NCBI RefSeq assembly: GCF_002259405.1
Contig: NZ_NPFW01000022.1
Coordinates: forward strand, 434,001-498,000
DNA from: Rhodococcus sp. 14-2483-1-2
GTDB lineage: Bacteria; Actinomycetota; Actinomycetes; Mycobacteriales; Mycobacteriaceae
DNA length: 64,000 nucleotides
Direction of reading: 5' to 3'
Part shown: piece after piece, positions 35,586 through 43,933 of the stretch
How the letters are laid out: every line of letters begins with the position of its first letter
Numbering within the stretch: the first letter of the stretch is position 1
The notes under the pieces: generated by a model
The model's input: only the letters and a program-made list of their open reading frames with translations
Told to the model about the DNA's origin: nothing
Databases searched by the model: none
Program-made: the position numbers and the translations under genes

Positions 35586-35963
35586 TCAGCTGTCGTCGCG
35601 CAGTTCGTAATAGGGGTTGTAGACGATCTTGCGTCCGTCGCGTTCGCCGACGCGTCCGCGAACGAGCAGAGTCTTGCCGGGCTCGATTCCGGCGATCTTG
35701 CGGCGCCCGATCCAGAGCAGCGTCACCGTGTCGGTGCCGTCGAAGAACTCGGCCTCGATGTTGGCGTTGGCCGCCTTGGAGCAGGCTTCGACGCTGCGCA
35801 AACGACCGAGCATCGTGACTTCCTCGCCTCGCGAGCAGTCGCACGCCCGGCGAGCTCCGGAGGCTTCGGAGGTTTCGGCCATCTCCTCGGCATCGAGTTG
35901 ATCGATGTCCTCTGTCAACTTCCGCGTCAAACGGCGAAAGTATCCTGCGGCAGCGGGTGCCAT
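35586..35963 (-). CDS. OB-fold nucleic-acid-binding domain protein (Rv2694c-like)
   Basis: Small protein of 125 aa. Residues about 45-120 form an OB fold of the tRNA-anticodon/RecG-wedge type (EVTMLGRLRSVEA, VTLLWIGRRKIAGIEPGKTLLVRGRVG). The N-terminal part has a DCS-containing segment (RRACDCSRGEE). The frame is open to 36200, but ATG at 35963 (MAPAAAGYFRRLTRKLT) gives the normal family length, has GGAG upstream and keeps clear of the divergent hydrolase gene. A role in nucleic-acid binding is inferred from fold only. Confidence 0.85.
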   Translation of the reverse strand: MAPAAAGYFRRLTRKLTEDIDQLDAEEMAETSEASGARRACDCSRGEEVTMLGRLRSVEACSKAANANIEAEFFDGTDTVTLLWIGRRKIAGIEPGKTLLVRGRVGERDGRKIVYNPYYELRDDS

Positions 35964-36084
35964 TGTGCGCTCCAGAGATGTGGGTCGTTCCCTCGTCGGG
36001 TGGGTACTTCGCCACTGTAGACCCGAAGTGTCACGCAAACCAACCGCTGCTACCGCGGTGTCGGAGGGCGTGCACAATCGTGTC

Positions 36085-36807
36085 GTGCACAGCCGATTCG
36101 ACACTCGCACCGCGATCGTTCTACCGGGGACGGGGTCCGATGCCCGGTTCGCCGCCGACGCGTTCTCTGCTGCGTTCGACAGTGTGGGATTGACCACCAT
36201 CGCGGTCGAACCCGACCCGGCCGATGTGATCGAGAGCTACCTGTCCGCCCTCGACGAAGCGGCCGATCGACACGGACGCCTCGTGGTCGCAGGGATATCC
36301 CTCGGTGCCGCCGTCGCGGTTCGATGGGCCACCGACCACGCATCGAACACCGCAGCTCTTGCACTCGCGCTGCCGGCGTGGACCGGAGACCCGGCCGGTT
36401 CCCCCGCGGCCCTGAGCGCGGAGTTCACCGCCCGAAGCCTGCGTGAACAGGGGCTCGACTCCGTCACCGCGGCAATGGCAGCGTCGAGCCCGCCGTGGCT
36501 CGCGCGCACTCTGCAGAGGTCGTGGGCCGCCCAATGGCCCGACCTTCCCGATGCGCTGGACGAGGCCGCTCGCCATCACAGCCTCGGACTCGACGAGCTC
36601 GCTCGAATACAGCTGCCCGCCGTTGTCGTGGGAGCAGTGGACGACGCCGTCCATCCGATCGAGGTGGCTCGACAGTGGGCACGGGCGCTGCCGAACTGCG
36701 CGCTGCGCACCGTGACCCTGGACGGCATCGGGAGCGACCCGGGATGCCTCGGCCGAGCGGCCGTCGACGGTCTCGATCAGCGGTCGGCTCAGCCGCCCAG
36801 CTGCTGA
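36085..36807 (+). CDS. alpha/beta-hydrolase fold protein (Rv2695-like)
   Basis: Predicted hydrolase of 240 aa. The oxyanion region is IVLPGTGSD near the N-terminus, the nucleophile elbow is AGISLGAAVA (Ser in GxSxG), and the acid and His are expected in VVVGAVDDAVHP and near DGIGSDPGC. The exact His is not clear. Starts are ambiguous: GTG at 36058, 36070 and 36085 are in frame; 36085 leaves about seven residues before the first strand, like the mycobacterial homologue. It overlaps the convergent DUF3710 gene by 19 bp. The substrate is unknown. Confidence 0.78.
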   Translation: MHSRFDTRTAIVLPGTGSDARFAADAFSAAFDSVGLTTIAVEPDPADVIESYLSALDEAADRHGRLVVAGISLGAAVAVRWATDHASNTAALALALPAWTGDPAGSPAALSAEFTARSLREQGLDSVTAAMAASSPPWLARTLQRSWAAQWPDLPDALDEAARHHSLGLDELARIQLPAVVVGAVDDAVHPIEVARQWARALPNCALRTVTLDGIGSDPGCLGRAAVDGLDQRSAQPPSC

Positions 36808-37649
36808 ATCGCCGATCCCGACGCGCCCCGACGCGGTGCTCGATCACGCTCGGCAGCGGTCGGCTGCGGAGTCGAATCCTGTTGCGGTGCAACAGGTTCC
36901 ACAGCGGGTGCCGCAGCCTGGGGCTGCGCAGCCTGTTGCGGTGCGCTCTGCTGAGCCGCCGCCTGTTGCTGCGCAGCTGCCTGCTGCTGTGCAGCTGCAG
37001 CAAGTTGTTCGGCCAGAACCTGCGGCAACACCACCGGTAGCGGCGTCCGAACGGGATGCGGGTCGGTGCCTCGATCCACCACGGTCTGCCGAAGGATCGT
37101 GTGTGCCAGTTGGACGAGCGGTTGACCCTCGCCCACCGCACCCGACGGACCCGCCAGCACGCAACGGACCATCCAGCGATAGCCATCGATGCCGATGAAG
37201 CGCAGGTCGGCGTTGGCCGTGACACCGAGCAGTTCGCGTCCCCACGGACCCGTCTCGACCGTCGTCTCGGCCTTGTCGTTGCGCAGAGACGTCGCCAGAT
37301 CGGTTGCCACCTCGCGCCACTGACCGGGCGATTTCGGTGCCGCGTAGGCAGCGATGGTGATACGTCCGAATTGCGTGACGATGTGCACTGCCTGTGGGCT
37401 GCCTGCCTGCGACATCTCGACCTGGAGTTGTCCGCCCTCCGGCAGTGGAATCAGCACCGAACCGAGGTCGAGTCGCGTCTTGGCGACGGCCTCGCGATCG
37501 TCGTCGAGGTCCGCGAGATCGTGGGGCCCGTCGGCGGTCGTGTCCGCGGCCTCGACATCGTCGTCTTCGTCTTCGACGCTGTCGACGAATGGCTCCGCAC
37601 CGGGCGCGGAGGCACTGCCGGCGTCGTTCTTCTTACGCCGTCCGAACAT
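36789..37649 (-). CDS. DUF3710 protein with Gln/Ala-rich tail (Rv2696c-like)
   Basis: Soluble protein of 286 aa. After MFGRRKKND and an acidic stretch (30-55), the DUF3710 domain covers about 60-200 (RLDLGSVLIPLPEGGQLQVEM, YRWMVRCVLAGPSGA). From about residue 215 the chain is low-complexity, built from Ala, Gln and Pro (AAAAQQQAAAQQQAAAQQ). The tail is most likely disordered and variable in length. Function unknown. The gene follows dut by 64 bp on the same strand, an arrangement kept in M. tuberculosis. Confidence 0.87.
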   Translation of the reverse strand: MFGRRKKNDAGSASAPGAEPFVDSVEDEDDDVEAADTTADGPHDLADLDDDREAVAKTRLDLGSVLIPLPEGGQLQVEMSQAGSPQAVHIVTQFGRITIAAYAAPKSPGQWREVATDLATSLRNDKAETTVETGPWGRELLGVTANADLRFIGIDGYRWMVRCVLAGPSGAVGEGQPLVQLAHTILRQTVVDRGTDPHPVRTPLPVVLPQVLAEQLAAAAQQQAAAQQQAAAQQSAPQQAAQPQAAAPAVEPVAPQQDSTPQPTAAERDRAPRRGASGSAIQQLGG

Positions 37650-37713
37650 GTTCAGCTCTCTTCTTCTCGGTTGCTTCCACTGTGCCTGCCACCGGCGAAC
37701 GTCGTGGCGGAAC

Positions 37714-38244
37714 TCACTGCTTCAGACTCGCATGGCCACCGGTCGAACCGTGACCACCGGCCCCTCGAACGGTGTCGTCCAACTCGTCGACCTCGACGAA
37801 CGTCACCAGTTCGACTCGCTGCACGATCAATTGGGCAACGCGGTCGCCTCGCTCGAGCTCGATCGGAGTGTGCAGGTCGTGGTTGATCAGACAGACCTTG
37901 ATCTCGCCGCGATAGCCGGCATCGATCGTGCCAGGGGTGTTGACCACCGACAGGCCCGACTTCGCTGCCAGACCCGAACGCGGATGCACCAGCCCGACGG
38001 TTCCCAACGGGAGAGCGATCGCAATTCCGGTGCCCACCAGTACGCGTTCGCCCGGCGCAATCGTCACCGGAGCCGTGATTCGCAGATCCACGCCGGCGTC
38101 ACCCTCGTGCGCACGCGTCGGCACCGGAAGCTCGGGGTCGAGTCGGCGCACCCGGACCTCGGACAACGGATCGGAGGGCCCGCGCGGGGCGGGGGGTCTG
38201 TCGACGGACGGTTCGTTGCCGGACTCGGTGACTTCGTCGCTCAC
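37714..38244 (-). CDS. dut: deoxyuridine 5'-triphosphate nucleotidohydrolase (dUTPase)
   Basis: Trimeric enzyme that hydrolyses dUTP to dUMP, keeping uracil out of DNA and feeding thymidylate synthesis. All five motifs are visible: [33 protein letters not shown] with the catalytic Asp, RVAQLIVQ, and the C-terminal [13 protein letters not shown] that closes over the active site and matches the mycobacterial form. The 176-aa protein is about 20 residues longer than M. tuberculosis Dut because of a proline-rich N-terminus. GTG at 38244 has a -10 at the leaderless distance. Divergent from the DUF3093 gene. Confidence 0.93.
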   Translation of the reverse strand: MSDEVTESGNEPSVDRPPAPRGPSDPLSEVRVRRLDPELPVPTRAHEGDAGVDLRITAPVTIAPGERVLVGTGIAIALPLGTVGLVHPRSGLAAKSGLSVVNTPGTIDAGYRGEIKVCLINHDLHTPIELERGDRVAQLIVQRVELVTFVEVDELDDTVRGAGGHGSTGGHASLKQ

Positions 38245-38252
38245 GTCGAACG

Positions 38253-38258
38253 AGACTA
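38253..38258 (-). promoter_or_regulatory. -10 element of dut, predicted leaderless
   Basis: TAGTCT on the minus strand ends 8 nt before the GTG at 38244. The divergent element at 38290-38295 lies only 31 bp away, so the two promoters share one short region. Confidence 0.4.
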
Positions 38259-38289
38259 CGCTGGCCGGCTTCCGTCTCGGTGTGGCGAC

Positions 38290-38295
38290 TACCCT
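38290..38295 (+). promoter_or_regulatory. -10 element of the DUF3093 gene, predicted leaderless
   Basis: TACCCT ends 7 nt before the GTG at 38303; no ribosome-binding site is visible. Confidence 0.42.
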
Positions 38296-38302
38296 GGGAC
38301 CC

Positions 38303-38851
38303 GTGACTGCAGATCGACAGGCCGAACACGCGTCGGAGTCCGGCGACTCCACTCCCCACACGAGTTCCACAGCACCCGCGAACTCGGTGCTGTACTCCGA
38401 GCGACTCTGGGTGCCGATCTGGTGGTGGGCGGCCGGCGCGGCCGTGGCGGTGTTGCTGGCTGCAGAGATCCACATGGGTGCGCCCGGCATCCGTGCCTGG
38501 CTCCCCTACGTCGTGCTGCTCCCGCTGATCGCGTGGGCATTGTTCGCCTTCAGCAGGCTGCGCGTCGAGGTGGTCGCCGGTACCACCGGTGCCGAGTTAC
38601 GCGTCGGGTCTGCTCATCTGCCACTCGACGTGGCATCCAAGGCTGCCGTCGTTCCCGCGACAGCAAAAAGTGCGGCGCTGGGAAGGCAGCTCGATCCGCT
38701 GGCCTTCGTGCAGCACCGCACCTGGGTGAAGCAGATGGTGATCGTGGTCCTCGACGACGCGAACGACCCGACGCCCTATTGGCTGATCAGCACCAAACAC
38801 CCCGAGGAGCTGTTGGCGGTGCTGACCGCGCACGGCGTCGAAGCGCGCTGA
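38303..38851 (+). CDS. DUF3093 membrane protein (Rv2698-like)
   Basis: Protein of 182 aa with two adjacent membrane helices (about 45-65 and 70-90) followed by a soluble domain of about 90 residues. DUF3093 marks are [12 protein letters not shown] before the first helix and [17 protein letters not shown] at the end. No function is known. The GTG start at 38303 is supported by the -10 element and by agreement with the short hydrophilic N-terminus of the family. Divergent from dut with 58 bp between starts, as in M. tuberculosis. Confidence 0.85.
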   Translation: MTADRQAEHASESGDSTPHTSSTAPANSVLYSERLWVPIWWWAAGAAVAVLLAAEIHMGAPGIRAWLPYVVLLPLIAWALFAFSRLRVEVVAGTTGAELRVGSAHLPLDVASKAAVVPATAKSAALGRQLDPLAFVQHRTWVKQMVIVVLDDANDPTPYWLISTKHPEELLAVLTAHGVEAR

Positions 38852-38862
38852 CCTACCGCTGG

Positions 38863-38884
38863 GTCGACGGTCGAAACCGTCGAC
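38863..38884. terminator. hairpin, first of a tandem pair between convergent genes
   Basis: Perfect 9-bp stem, GTCGACGGT with ACCGTCGAC, around a CGAA tetraloop, 12 bp after the DUF3093 stop. No T run, but the stable stem and tetraloop suggest a terminator. Confidence 0.6.
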
Positions 38885-38914
38885 ACAGACCTGACGCGAT
38901 CGATCAGGTCTGTG
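38884..38914. terminator. hairpin, second of a tandem pair between convergent genes
   Basis: Perfect 11-bp stem, CACAGACCTGA with TCAGGTCTGTG, around a 9-nt loop. It starts where the first hairpin ends and lies 10 bp from the DUF4193 stop, so each convergent transcript meets its own hairpin first. Confidence 0.65.
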
Positions 38915-38923
38915 CGGAGAAGG

Positions 38924-39226
38924 TCACGCCGCGCAGTCGCGGCACATCAGTACACCGTTGGCGTCACTGGCCAGTCGGCTGCGGTGATGGACCAGGAAAC
39001 AGCTGGAGCAGGTGAACTCGTCGGCCTGCTTGGGAACCACTCGAACAGAGAGCTCCTCGCCGGACAGATCTGCACCCGGGAGCTCGAAGGACTCCGCGGT
39101 GTCGGATTCGTCCACGTCCACCACGGCGGACTGGGCCTCGTTGCGTCGGGCCTTCAATTCTTCCAACGAGTCCTCCGACACGTCGTCGGATTCTGTTCTT
39201 CTCGGTGCGTCGTAGTCGGTTGCCAT
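38924..39226 (-). CDS. DUF4193 zinc-ribbon protein (Rv2699c-like)
   Basis: Small acidic protein of 100 aa, exactly the length of the mycobacterial homologue. It begins MATDYDAPR and has a long acidic middle (DDVSEDSLEELKARRNEAQS), then a C-terminal zinc ribbon FTCSSCFLVHHRSRL ... CRDC with four cysteines. Conserved and highly expressed in actinobacteria as I recall; its molecular role is not known. ATG at 39226 is favoured over the upstream extension by family length. Confidence 0.88.
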   Translation of the reverse strand: MATDYDAPRRTESDDVSEDSLEELKARRNEAQSAVVDVDESDTAESFELPGADLSGEELSVRVVPKQADEFTCSSCFLVHHRSRLASDANGVLMCRDCAA

Positions 39227-39773
39227 TGTCTTCGTACCCCTCATCTTCGTGCGTGTGTGTGGTGGAAGCTGCCGGTGTGGTCGGCTTGTGGCCGTCGGCT
39301 GTGAAGAGGGCGCTTGCTCGCTCCCACCGAGTTCGTATCTGTTCGAAAATCGTTCGTCGTCGCGCGGTGCCCGAAACTACACCGGGTAGTTCCCAGAACT
39401 CGCCGGTTGAAACCCGATCGAGACCTCGCTCACCAGATCGATTGATGCACCGGCGTCCTATTCTCGAAGCACCGCGGCCGCCAGACAATAGCCGAAGCCG
39501 GTCGCAAAGCAGAAACCGAATCGCCGACACGTCCATCACCCGGGTGCACGCCGCATCAACACCGCGATGGTCGGCTTCATTCCGCGCGTCACCGAACAAT
39601 TCTCGCCGCCGGTTTCGGGACCCGAATCGGGCATCGCGCACTCGATCGAAGAAGGGTCCGGCCGAGTGTGCCGCCCCCGCGCACCGCGGCCATCTACAGT
39701 AGGCACCGCGTCGGTGTGAACCGACTCTGTGGACCGGTCTCGGCGACTGCCGACGGAAAGGCGAAGATCAACT
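39227..39773. other. 547-bp intergenic region between divergent DUF4193 and cei
   Basis: The longest stretch without a convincing gene. The reading frames that cross it (for example 39205-39702 on the plus strand) encode arginine- and serine-rich chains without domain character and look like chance frames of high-GC DNA. It is less GC-rich around 39340-39380 and 39480-39530. A -10-like TACAGT at 39695-39700 may serve cei. No hairpin, tRNA or known riboswitch was recognised. Confidence 0.5.
39695..39700 (+). promoter_or_regulatory. candidate -10 element of cei
   Basis: TACAGT about 73 bp before the GTG start predicts a 5' leader near 67 nt that contains GGAAAGG about 12 nt before the start. 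No -35 was recognised. Confidence 0.35.
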
Positions 39774-40454
39774 GTGGTTTCTCTGATCACCGAAGGCCAT
39801 TCGGTCGACGGTCGAGGTCGTCCGTTCCGTCGCCGCCGCGCGTTTCCGATCATCGCTGTCTTCTCGGTGCTGGCTCTGCTCGGAGTGCTGGTGTGGGTCA
39901 AGGTGTTCACCACCTCCGAGGCCACCTCGGCAACGGCCGAATGCAATGTGCCCACCACCACCGCCGCGACAGACGGTACGCAGCCCGTAGCGCTCGGCGA
40001 GGAAGTGGACCCGACGACGCTGCTCGACGTCGAGCCTGCTGCCCTGTCCGCAACGAAGGTGCGTGTCTTCAACGCGAACGGTGAGCGCGGACAGGCGGCT
40101 CTGGTCGCGGCCCAGCTCATCGATTACGGCTTCGCCAGCGCACCGGACGTCCAGGTCGGCAACGATCCGGTCTACGTCGATCAGAACATGCAGTGCCAGG
40201 GCCAGATTCGGTTCGGCCCGGCCGGCCTGGCGGCAGCGAGTGCGGTGTCACTGGTCGCGCCATGCGCCGAACTCATCCAAGATGCCCGCACCGACGACTC
40301 GGTCGATCTGGCACTCGGTACCTACTTCAGTGAGATCCAGCCCAACGACGACGCCGAGGAAGTGCTGCGCACGCTCGCCGGAGCCGCACCCGGTGCCGCG
40401 CCTGCGCCACTCGATGCCGATCTGCTCTCGGCAGCACGCGAATCGCGTTGCTGA
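39774..40454 (+). CDS. cei: envelope integrity protein Cei (LytR_C domain)
   Basis: Single-pass membrane protein of 226 aa. A short basic N-terminus (RGRPFRRRR) precedes a membrane helix at about 23-43, and the outside part carries a LytR C-terminal domain (TKVRVFNANGERGQAALVAAQLIDYGF). Rv2700/Cei is needed for normal envelope integrity in mycobacteria, and the gene lies between DUF4193 and suhB there as here. GTG at 39774 is preferred because GGAAAGG lies upstream; the open frame runs back to 39729. The three outside cysteines may form disulfides. Confidence 0.87.
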   Translation: MVSLITEGHSVDGRGRPFRRRRAFPIIAVFSVLALLGVLVWVKVFTTSEATSATAECNVPTTTAATDGTQPVALGEEVDPTTLLDVEPAALSATKVRVFNANGERGQAALVAAQLIDYGFASAPDVQVGNDPVYVDQNMQCQGQIRFGPAGLAAASAVSLVAPCAELIQDARTDDSVDLALGTYFSEIQPNDDAEEVLRTLAGAAPGAAPAPLDADLLSAARESRC

Positions 40455-40474
40455 CGCAGTAGCTCCGCGTCAGC
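40450..40474. terminator. hairpin between convergent cei and suhB
   Basis: GCTGACGC (40450-40457) pairs with GCGTCAGC (40467-40474) around a 9-nt loop. The stem overlaps both gene ends; a weak bidirectional terminator is the likely role. Confidence 0.45.
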
Positions 40475-41342
40475 CCGGAATCGGATCCAGGGCACCCGCG
40501 CTGCGCAGTACGGCCACGAAGGCGTCCGCGACCCCCGGGGCAGTTGCCACCGTCACCGCACCCTGCGCACTGGTGCTGTTGGCAGCAGGCAGCCTGATCA
40601 CTGCGCCTGCCTCGGCCGCGATCAGCGCACCCGCCGCCCAATCCCACGGACTGAGCCCGTGCTCGAAGTGAGCGTCGACCACTCCGGACGCGACCATGCA
40701 CAGATCGAGAGCGGCCGAACCGATCCGGCGGATGTCGCGCACCTGAGGCAGCAGTTCGGAAATGATCGCGCCCTGCACCGCGCGACGCCCGGATCCGTAG
40801 CCGAATCCGGTGGCCAACAACGTCATCGACACATCGGTGACACCGGAACAGTGCAGCTGCTCCTGGGTACCGTCCGCCCGCTCCACCGTCGCCCCACGTC
40901 CCAGAGCGGCCGAGTAGACGAGCTCGCGGGCGACATCGATCACGGCCCCGGCAACACTGACACCGTCGATCTGGACCGCGACCGAGACCGCGTACGCCGG
41001 GATTCCGTACATGAAGTTCACGGTTCCGTCGATCGGGTCCAACACCCATCGCACGCCGTCGAGCGAGTCGTTCTCGCTGCCTTCCTCTTCTCCGAGAATC
41101 GCATCCTCGGGCCGCAGCTGCGCCAGCATCTCGCGTAGGACACGCTCGGTCTCGGTGTCCACGACGGTCACCGGATCGGTCGGCGTGCTCTTGGACTGCA
41201 CCGCGCCGTCACCCCCGCTCGAATCGCCGCCGAAGACCTCCGGGCGACGCCGCCTGACGTGCTCGGCGGCTCGCGTCGCGACCCGTACGGCGACCTCGCG
41301 CAGCACGCCCACCTCGCGTGTGGTCGATCCCTCTGCTGCCAC
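40470..41342 (-). CDS. suhB: inositol-1-monophosphatase family protein SuhB
   Basis: Magnesium-dependent phosphatase of about 290 aa that dephosphorylates inositol phosphate, supplying inositol for phosphatidylinositol lipids and mycothiol. The metal-binding motifs are present: ILGEEEG, WVLDPIDGTVNFMYG and the C-terminal SPWDWAAGALIAAEAGA. GTG at 41342 gives exactly the M. tuberculosis length and has GGAAGAG just upstream; in-frame GTGs at 41402 and 41420 would add 20-26 residues with no family match. Divergent from ppgK. Some proteins of this class act on fructose bisphosphate or PAP instead. Confidence 0.88.
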   Translation of the reverse strand: MAAEGSTTREVGVLREVAVRVATRAAEHVRRRRPEVFGGDSSGGDGAVQSKSTPTDPVTVVDTETERVLREMLAQLRPEDAILGEEEGSENDSLDGVRWVLDPIDGTVNFMYGIPAYAVSVAVQIDGVSVAGAVIDVARELVYSAALGRGATVERADGTQEQLHCSGVTDVSMTLLATGFGYGSGRRAVQGAIISELLPQVRDIRRIGSAALDLCMVASGVVDAHFEHGLSPWDWAAGALIAAEAGAVIRLPAANSTSAQGAVTVATAPGVADAFVAVLRSAGALDPIPG

Positions 41343-41487
41343 CGGCTCTTCCGGCAATTGTGTACTGGCGGTGTCGGTCTGCGATCCATCTGGTTTCGGC
41401 ACGCGTACATCGCAACACACACCGGCGTCCGAGCACCACCGCAGCGACCGACGGTGACGTCACCGTCCCGCAAACGCCGAAACGCAC

Positions 41488-41493
41488 TATTGT
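41488..41493 (+). promoter_or_regulatory. candidate -10 element of ppgK
   Basis: TATTGT about 52 bp before the ppgK ATG predicts a leader of about 45 nt with CAGGAG as ribosome-binding site. No convincing -35. Confidence 0.35.
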
Positions 41494-41544
41494 TCGGAAG
41501 CGACGGCACCACACGGATTCGATCACGCCAGGAGCGGCATCCAC

Positions 41545-42366
41545 ATGACACAGGCAGGTTCGGACAACACCACCGCAGCGGCAGCGCGCCACGGGTTCGG
41601 CGTCGATGTCGGCGGCAGCGGCATCAAGGGCGGAATCGTGGACTTGAGCACCGGAGAGCTCGTGGGCGACCGCCACAAGATCGAGACGCCGCAGCCGTCG
41701 ACCCCCGATGCTGTCGCGCGCACCGTGGCCGAGATCGTCGCGCACTTCGAGTGGACCGGCCCGGTGGGCGTCACACTGCCTGCCGTGGTGACCAACGGTG
41801 TCGCTCGCTCGGCCGCCAACATCGACAAGTCCTGGATCGACACCGACGCCCGCGCGCTGTTCGCCGAGGCCATCGGCACCGAGAACGTCACCGTGCTCAA
41901 CGACGCGGATGCGGCCGGAGTCGCCGAGGACAAGTACGGCGGCGGCAAGGGCAAGGACGGCGTCGTCGTGCTGTTGACGTTCGGCACCGGAATCGGTTCT
42001 GCCGTGCTGCACAACGGAGTTCTGCTTCCCAACACCGAATTCGGCCACATGGAGATCGGCGGCAAGGAAGCCGAGCATCGTGCGGCATCGTCGGTGAAGG
42101 AGAACCAGGGGCTGTCCTACAAGGAGTGGGCCAAGGAGGTCTCGAAGGTTCTCGAGACGTTCGAGGCGCTGCTGTGGCCGGATCTTTTCATCGCAGGCGG
42201 CGGCATCAGCCGCAAGAGCGAGAAGTGGATTCCACACCTGACCAATCGCACCCCCGTGGTTCCGGCAACCCTGCTGAACACTGCCGGGATCGTCGGTGCC
42301 GCACTCGCAGCGGACTCCGCCGTGCCCTCCGCCGAGACCGGTACGTCCGCGGGATCGAGGGACTGA
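41545..42366 (+). CDS. ppgK: polyphosphate glucokinase
   Basis: ROK-family kinase of 273 aa that phosphorylates glucose with polyphosphate or ATP, giving glucose 6-phosphate in the cytosol. The phosphate-binding loop is VDVGGSGIKGG, the catalytic Asp lies in LNDADAAGVAE, the second phosphate loop is FGTGIGSAV, and glucose is held by EFGHMEIGG. The zinc-binding cysteine cluster of other ROK proteins is absent, as expected for PpgK. ATG at 41545 has CAGGAG upstream. Located between suhB and sigA as in M. tuberculosis (Rv2702). Confidence 0.93.
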   Translation: MTQAGSDNTTAAAARHGFGVDVGGSGIKGGIVDLSTGELVGDRHKIETPQPSTPDAVARTVAEIVAHFEWTGPVGVTLPAVVTNGVARSAANIDKSWIDTDARALFAEAIGTENVTVLNDADAAGVAEDKYGGGKGKDGVVVLLTFGTGIGSAVLHNGVLLPNTEFGHMEIGGKEAEHRAASSVKENQGLSYKEWAKEVSKVLETFEALLWPDLFIAGGGISRKSEKWIPHLTNRTPVVPATLLNTAGIVGAALAADSAVPSAETGTSAGSRD

Positions 42367-42400
42367 CACGCGGCTTGCCACCTGCGTATGGCGAGGGTCG

Positions 42401-42429
42401 GTAACAAACTCCTGAGAGGTCGTTACAAT
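42401..42429 (+). promoter_or_regulatory. sigA promoter
   Basis: GTAACA (42401-42406) and TACAAT (42424-42429) are 17 nt apart, close to the consensus of housekeeping promoters. A start point near 42436 gives a leader of about 90 nt before the sigA GTG. Confidence 0.55.
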
Positions 42430-42525
42430 GGTGTGTGCCGGTACGCAGCCGGCCGAATCCGAAGACCTCTCCGCCGGAAACAACTCTGGCGTGACGCCGC
42501 ACGACTTCGTCACGAAAGGGCGTAC

Positions 42526-43857
42526 GTGGCAGCCACCGATATCCGTCAGACCGTAGATTCCGAAACCGAGTCTGCGACACCTGCACCTGCTGTCAAGGCA
42601 CCCGCTGCGAAGGCACCGGCAAAGAAGGCACCGGCCAAGCGCGCCGCGGCCAAGAAGGCACCGGCGAAGAAGGCCGCAGCCAAGAAGACAGCAGCAACAC
42701 CGGCGTCCGGGGACGATGCCGACGAGAGCACTCCCGGGATCGAAGACATCGACATCTCCGAGGGCGACCTCGCCGCTGCCGCCAACGATGTCGTCGAGGT
42801 GGTCGCCGCAGGTGACGACACCGAGGAAGACGCCACCGCCGAGCCGACTGCCGAGGACAAGGCGTCCGGCGATTTCGTTTGGGACGAAGAGGAATCCGAG
42901 GCGCTCCGCCAGGCCCGCAAGGATGCCGAGCTCACCGCATCCGCCGACTCCGTCCGCGCGTACCTCAAGCAGATCGGCAAGGTCGCCCTCCTCAACGCCG
43001 AAGAGGAAGTCGAACTGGCCAAGCGCATCGAGGCAGGCCTTTTCGCGGTCGAGAAGATGCGCGAGTCCGCGGAGAAGGGCGAAAAGCTCCCCGTTGCGCA
43101 GCGTCGCGACATGACGTGGATCTGCCGTGACGGCAACCGCGCCAAGAACCACCTCCTCGAAGCGAACCTTCGACTCGTCGTCTCCCTGGCCAAGCGCTAC
43201 ACCGGCCGTGGCATGGCGTTCCTGGACCTCATCCAGGAGGGCAACCTCGGTCTGATTCGCGCGGTCGAGAAGTTCGACTACACCAAGGGCTACAAGTTCT
43301 CCACGTACGCCACGTGGTGGATCCGTCAGGCGATCACCCGGGCCATGGCCGACCAGGCTCGCACCATCCGTATCCCGGTGCACATGGTCGAGGTCATCAA
43401 CAAACTCGGACGCATCCAGCGTGAGCTGCTCCAGGATCTGGGTCGCGAACCCACCCCCGAAGAGCTCGCGAAGGAAATGGACATCACGCCGGAGAAGGTG
43501 CTGGAGATCCAGCAGTACGCGCGTGAGCCCATCTCGCTCGACCAGACCATCGGTGACGAGGGCGACAGCCAGCTCGGTGACTTCATCGAGGACTCCGAGG
43601 CAGTCGTCGCCGTGGACGCCGTGTCGTTCACGCTGCTCCAGGATCAGCTGCAGTCGGTACTCGAGACGCTGTCCGAGCGCGAGGCGGGCGTGGTTCGTCT
43701 GCGATTCGGCCTCACCGACGGTCAGCCCCGCACCCTCGACGAGATCGGTCAGGTCTACGGTGTGACGCGCGAGCGAATCCGTCAGATCGAGTCCAAGACC
43801 ATGTCCAAGCTGCGTCACCCGTCGCGTTCTCAGGTACTGCGCGACTACCTGGACTGA
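42526..43857 (+). CDS. sigA: primary (housekeeping) RNA polymerase sigma factor SigA
   Basis: Essential group-1 sigma factor of 443 aa. Residues 20-60 form a lysine/alanine-rich tract ([18 protein letters not shown]), then an acidic region 1.1-like stretch. Region 1.2 starts at [11 protein letters not shown]; region 2 contains [23 protein letters not shown] and [20 protein letters not shown]; region 4 ends with the helix-turn-helix [21 protein letters not shown]. The start is GTG at 42526 ([10 protein letters not shown]) with GAAAGGG 5 nt upstream; the frame is open to 42388 but lacks sigma-like sequence. The related sigB lies 7 kb downstream. Confidence 0.97.
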   Translation: MAATDIRQTVDSETESATPAPAVKAPAAKAPAKKAPAKRAAAKKAPAKKAAAKKTAATPASGDDADESTPGIEDIDISEGDLAAAANDVVEVVAAGDDTEEDATAEPTAEDKASGDFVWDEEESEALRQARKDAELTASADSVRAYLKQIGKVALLNAEEEVELAKRIEAGLFAVEKMRESAEKGEKLPVAQRRDMTWICRDGNRAKNHLLEANLRLVVSLAKRYTGRGMAFLDLIQEGNLGLIRAVEKFDYTKGYKFSTYATWWIRQAITRAMADQARTIRIPVHMVEVINKLGRIQRELLQDLGREPTPEELAKEMDITPEKVLEIQQYAREPISLDQTIGDEGDSQLGDFIEDSEAVVAVDAVSFTLLQDQLQSVLETLSEREAGVVRLRFGLTDGQPRTLDEIGQVYGVTRERIRQIESKTMSKLRHPSRSQVLRDYLD

Positions 43858-43874
43858 TTCGTTCGCTTCATCTC

Positions 43875-43915
43875 GAACAACGACCGCCGATCACAGTGAT
43901 CGGCGGTCGTTGTTC
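43875..43915 (+). terminator. strong hairpin terminator of sigA
   Basis: A perfect 19-bp stem (43875-43893 with 43897-43915) around a 3-nt loop, 18 bp after the sigA stop. The stem ends TTGTTCT, only weakly T-rich. It also lies just before the convergent DUF952 gene end. Confidence 0.8.
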
Positions 43916-43933
43916 TGTGCTTCGTCGATGCCG

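Noticed and set aside
39205..39702. 165-codon frame in the 547-bp gap before cei
   Set aside because: Arg/Ser/Pro-rich without conserved pattern, no ribosome-binding site, overlaps the start of the DUF4193 gene on the other strand.
41209..43818. 869-codon open frame on the minus strand across suhB, ppgK and sigA
   Set aside because: It is antisense to three well-supported genes and its translation has no domain character; long antisense frames are common in GC-rich DNA with strong third-position GC.
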